DNA from: a virus
IMG/VR virus record: IMGVR_UViG_3300027868_000010
Location: 1 to 54,626 of that record
Strand: one strand, 5' to 3'
Length of the DNA: 54,626 bases
Positions 53,995 through 54,626 of this stretch are shown here, one piece after another. Position numbers and translations under genes: made by a program. Below the pieces are notes generated by a model. It worked only from the letters and a program-made list of their open reading frames with translations, ran no database searches and was not told the origin of the DNA. The stretch's first letter is position 1. Each line of letters starts with the position of its first letter.

Positions 53995-54626
53995 GAAAGC
54001 ATACGAGTATTGGCGGAACAATCCGGTCGAAGCGATCAAGGATTGGTTCAACGTCACCCCCGAGGACTATCAGGCGGATGTCCTCAACGGTCTCTTCGTT
54101 GGCGGAAAAGATCGCGTTGCCGCAAAGTCTGGACATGGAGTGGGGAAGACGACGACGCTCGCTTGGGCGGGATGGATTTTCCTGAACCTCTGGCCTCAAT
54201 CGCGTGTCGTATCAACCGCGCCGACTTTCGCTCAGCTACACGACGTTCTATGGCCGGAATACGCAAAATGGCACGTGCATATGCCAGCAGGGCTTGCAGC
54301 ACAGTGGGACATCTCTGGGGGTCATATTCGGAACAAAGCTCACCCGAAGACATGGTTCGCAGTCGCTCGCACCTCGAACAAAAGTGCCAACCTTCAGGGG
54401 TTCCATAGTACCGACATAATGGTGCAGGGAGACGAAGCATCAGCAATTCCTCCGGACGTGTTTGAAGTCATCGAGGGTATTATGTCAGATGCAGGGGAGC
54501 AAGATCAAGTCGCAAAGCTCCTGCTCACCGGAAATCCGAATTTCACGTCTGGAGAGTTCTACAACGCTTTCCACCGGAATGCGGCCCTGTATGAGCTATT
54601 TACGATCTCAGGCGATCCCAAGATCA
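53978..54626 (+). CDS. terL: Terminase large subunit, N-terminal part (continues at base 1)
   Basis: The ATG at 53978 opens the packaging motor gene, which runs off the right end and continues at the left end. Walker A is SGHGVGKT (residues 51-58), Walker B is IMVQGDEAS just at the join, and STAPTFAQLHDVLWPEY is the conserved segment after Walker A in ATPases of this type. Residue 175 differs between the two copies of the terminal repeat (Gln here, Lys at the left). It overlaps the small gene before it by 17 bases. Confidence 0.92.
   Translation, partial: MSTKSEKAYEYWRNNPVEAIKDWFNVTPEDYQADVLNGLFVGGKDRVAAKSGHGVGKTTTLAWAGWIFLNLWPQSRVVSTAPTFAQLHDVLWPEYAKWHVHMPAGLAAQWDISGGHIRNKAHPKTWFAVARTSNKSANLQGFHSTDIMVQGDEASAIPPDVFEVIEGIMSDAGEQDQVAKLLLTGNPNFTSGEFYNAFHRNAALYELFTISGDPKI
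54438..54626. repeat. Terminal repeat of the assembly, right copy
   Basis: This stretch repeats bases 1-189, with the single difference C54500 versus A63. It lies inside the large terminase gene and lets the contig be closed. Confidence 0.93.

Noticed and set aside
1-54626. tRNA genes, CRISPR arrays, integrase or repressor
   Set aside because: None could be recognised in gaps or coding sequence; the few gene-free stretches lack cloverleaf or spacer-repeat structure.

Overview
This window is the complete genome of a tailed phage of siphovirus type. The first and last 189 bases are the same sequence with one mismatch, so the molecule closes into a circle of about 54,437 bp, and the linear ends fall inside the large terminase gene. 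All convincing genes lie on the + strand, usually overlapping by ATGA/GTGA/TAATG or only a few bases apart. I see no integrase, repressor, tRNA or CRISPR, so a strictly lytic life is likely. A host in the Alphaproteobacteria is suggested by a GapR/DUF2312-like protein beside the DNA polymerase and by a tail tip laid out like the Rhodobacter gene transfer agent (RCAP_Rcc01079-type spike base protein, DUF2460/DUF2163/NlpC-P60/hub order).

Layout. (1) 51.2-54.6 kb and 1-1.05 kb: an 800-bp regulatory region, a small gene, a fibre-like virion protein, a putative small terminase and the large terminase. (2) 1.05-9.1 kb: a head module with a Mu-like (DUF935) portal, small membrane proteins, spike base and head-fibre proteins, a protease/scaffold gene with a nested scaffold start, a DUF2190 decoration protein and the major capsid protein, ending in a strong terminator. 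(3) 9.15-12.2 kb: a promoter, a hairpin-rich leader and a 994-residue fusion of glycosyltransferase, methyltransferase and second glycosyltransferase, set inside the structural block. (4) 12.2-25.7 kb: connectors, tail tube, tail assembly chaperones with a -1 frameshift site (GGGAAAC), tape measure, GTA-like tail tip and a lectin-like fibre. (5) 25.7-28.5 kb: a promoter, small membrane proteins and a lipoprotein (probable lysis cassette), then an HTH-metallophosphoesterase fusion. (6) 28.6-47.9 kb: nucleotide metabolism and replication: class II ribonucleotide reductase, ThyX, two dNTP-hydrolase-like proteins, SNF2 and UvrD helicases, an archaeo-eukaryotic-type primase, a DnaQ-like exonuclease, a Pol III alpha-type polymerase, GapR-like protein, VRR-NUC nuclease, many small genes and a SleB-like endolysin, closed by a terminator. 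(7) 47.98-48.24 kb: a very AT-rich non-coding stretch with 40-bp direct repeats, the best candidate for the origin. (8) 48.3-51.2 kb: small AT-richer genes, including one that carries a short peptide copied from the portal.

The phage appears to replicate with its own polymerase, primase and helicases. The polymerase has lost the usual PHP metal ligands, and a separate exonuclease gene nearby could proofread. It makes its own dNTPs. Late genes probably start from two related regulatory elements, one before the terminase block and one before the portal, while early and middle units have recognisable sigma70-like promoters (30.56, 38.25, 45.08 kb) and the lysis block has its own (25.70 kb).
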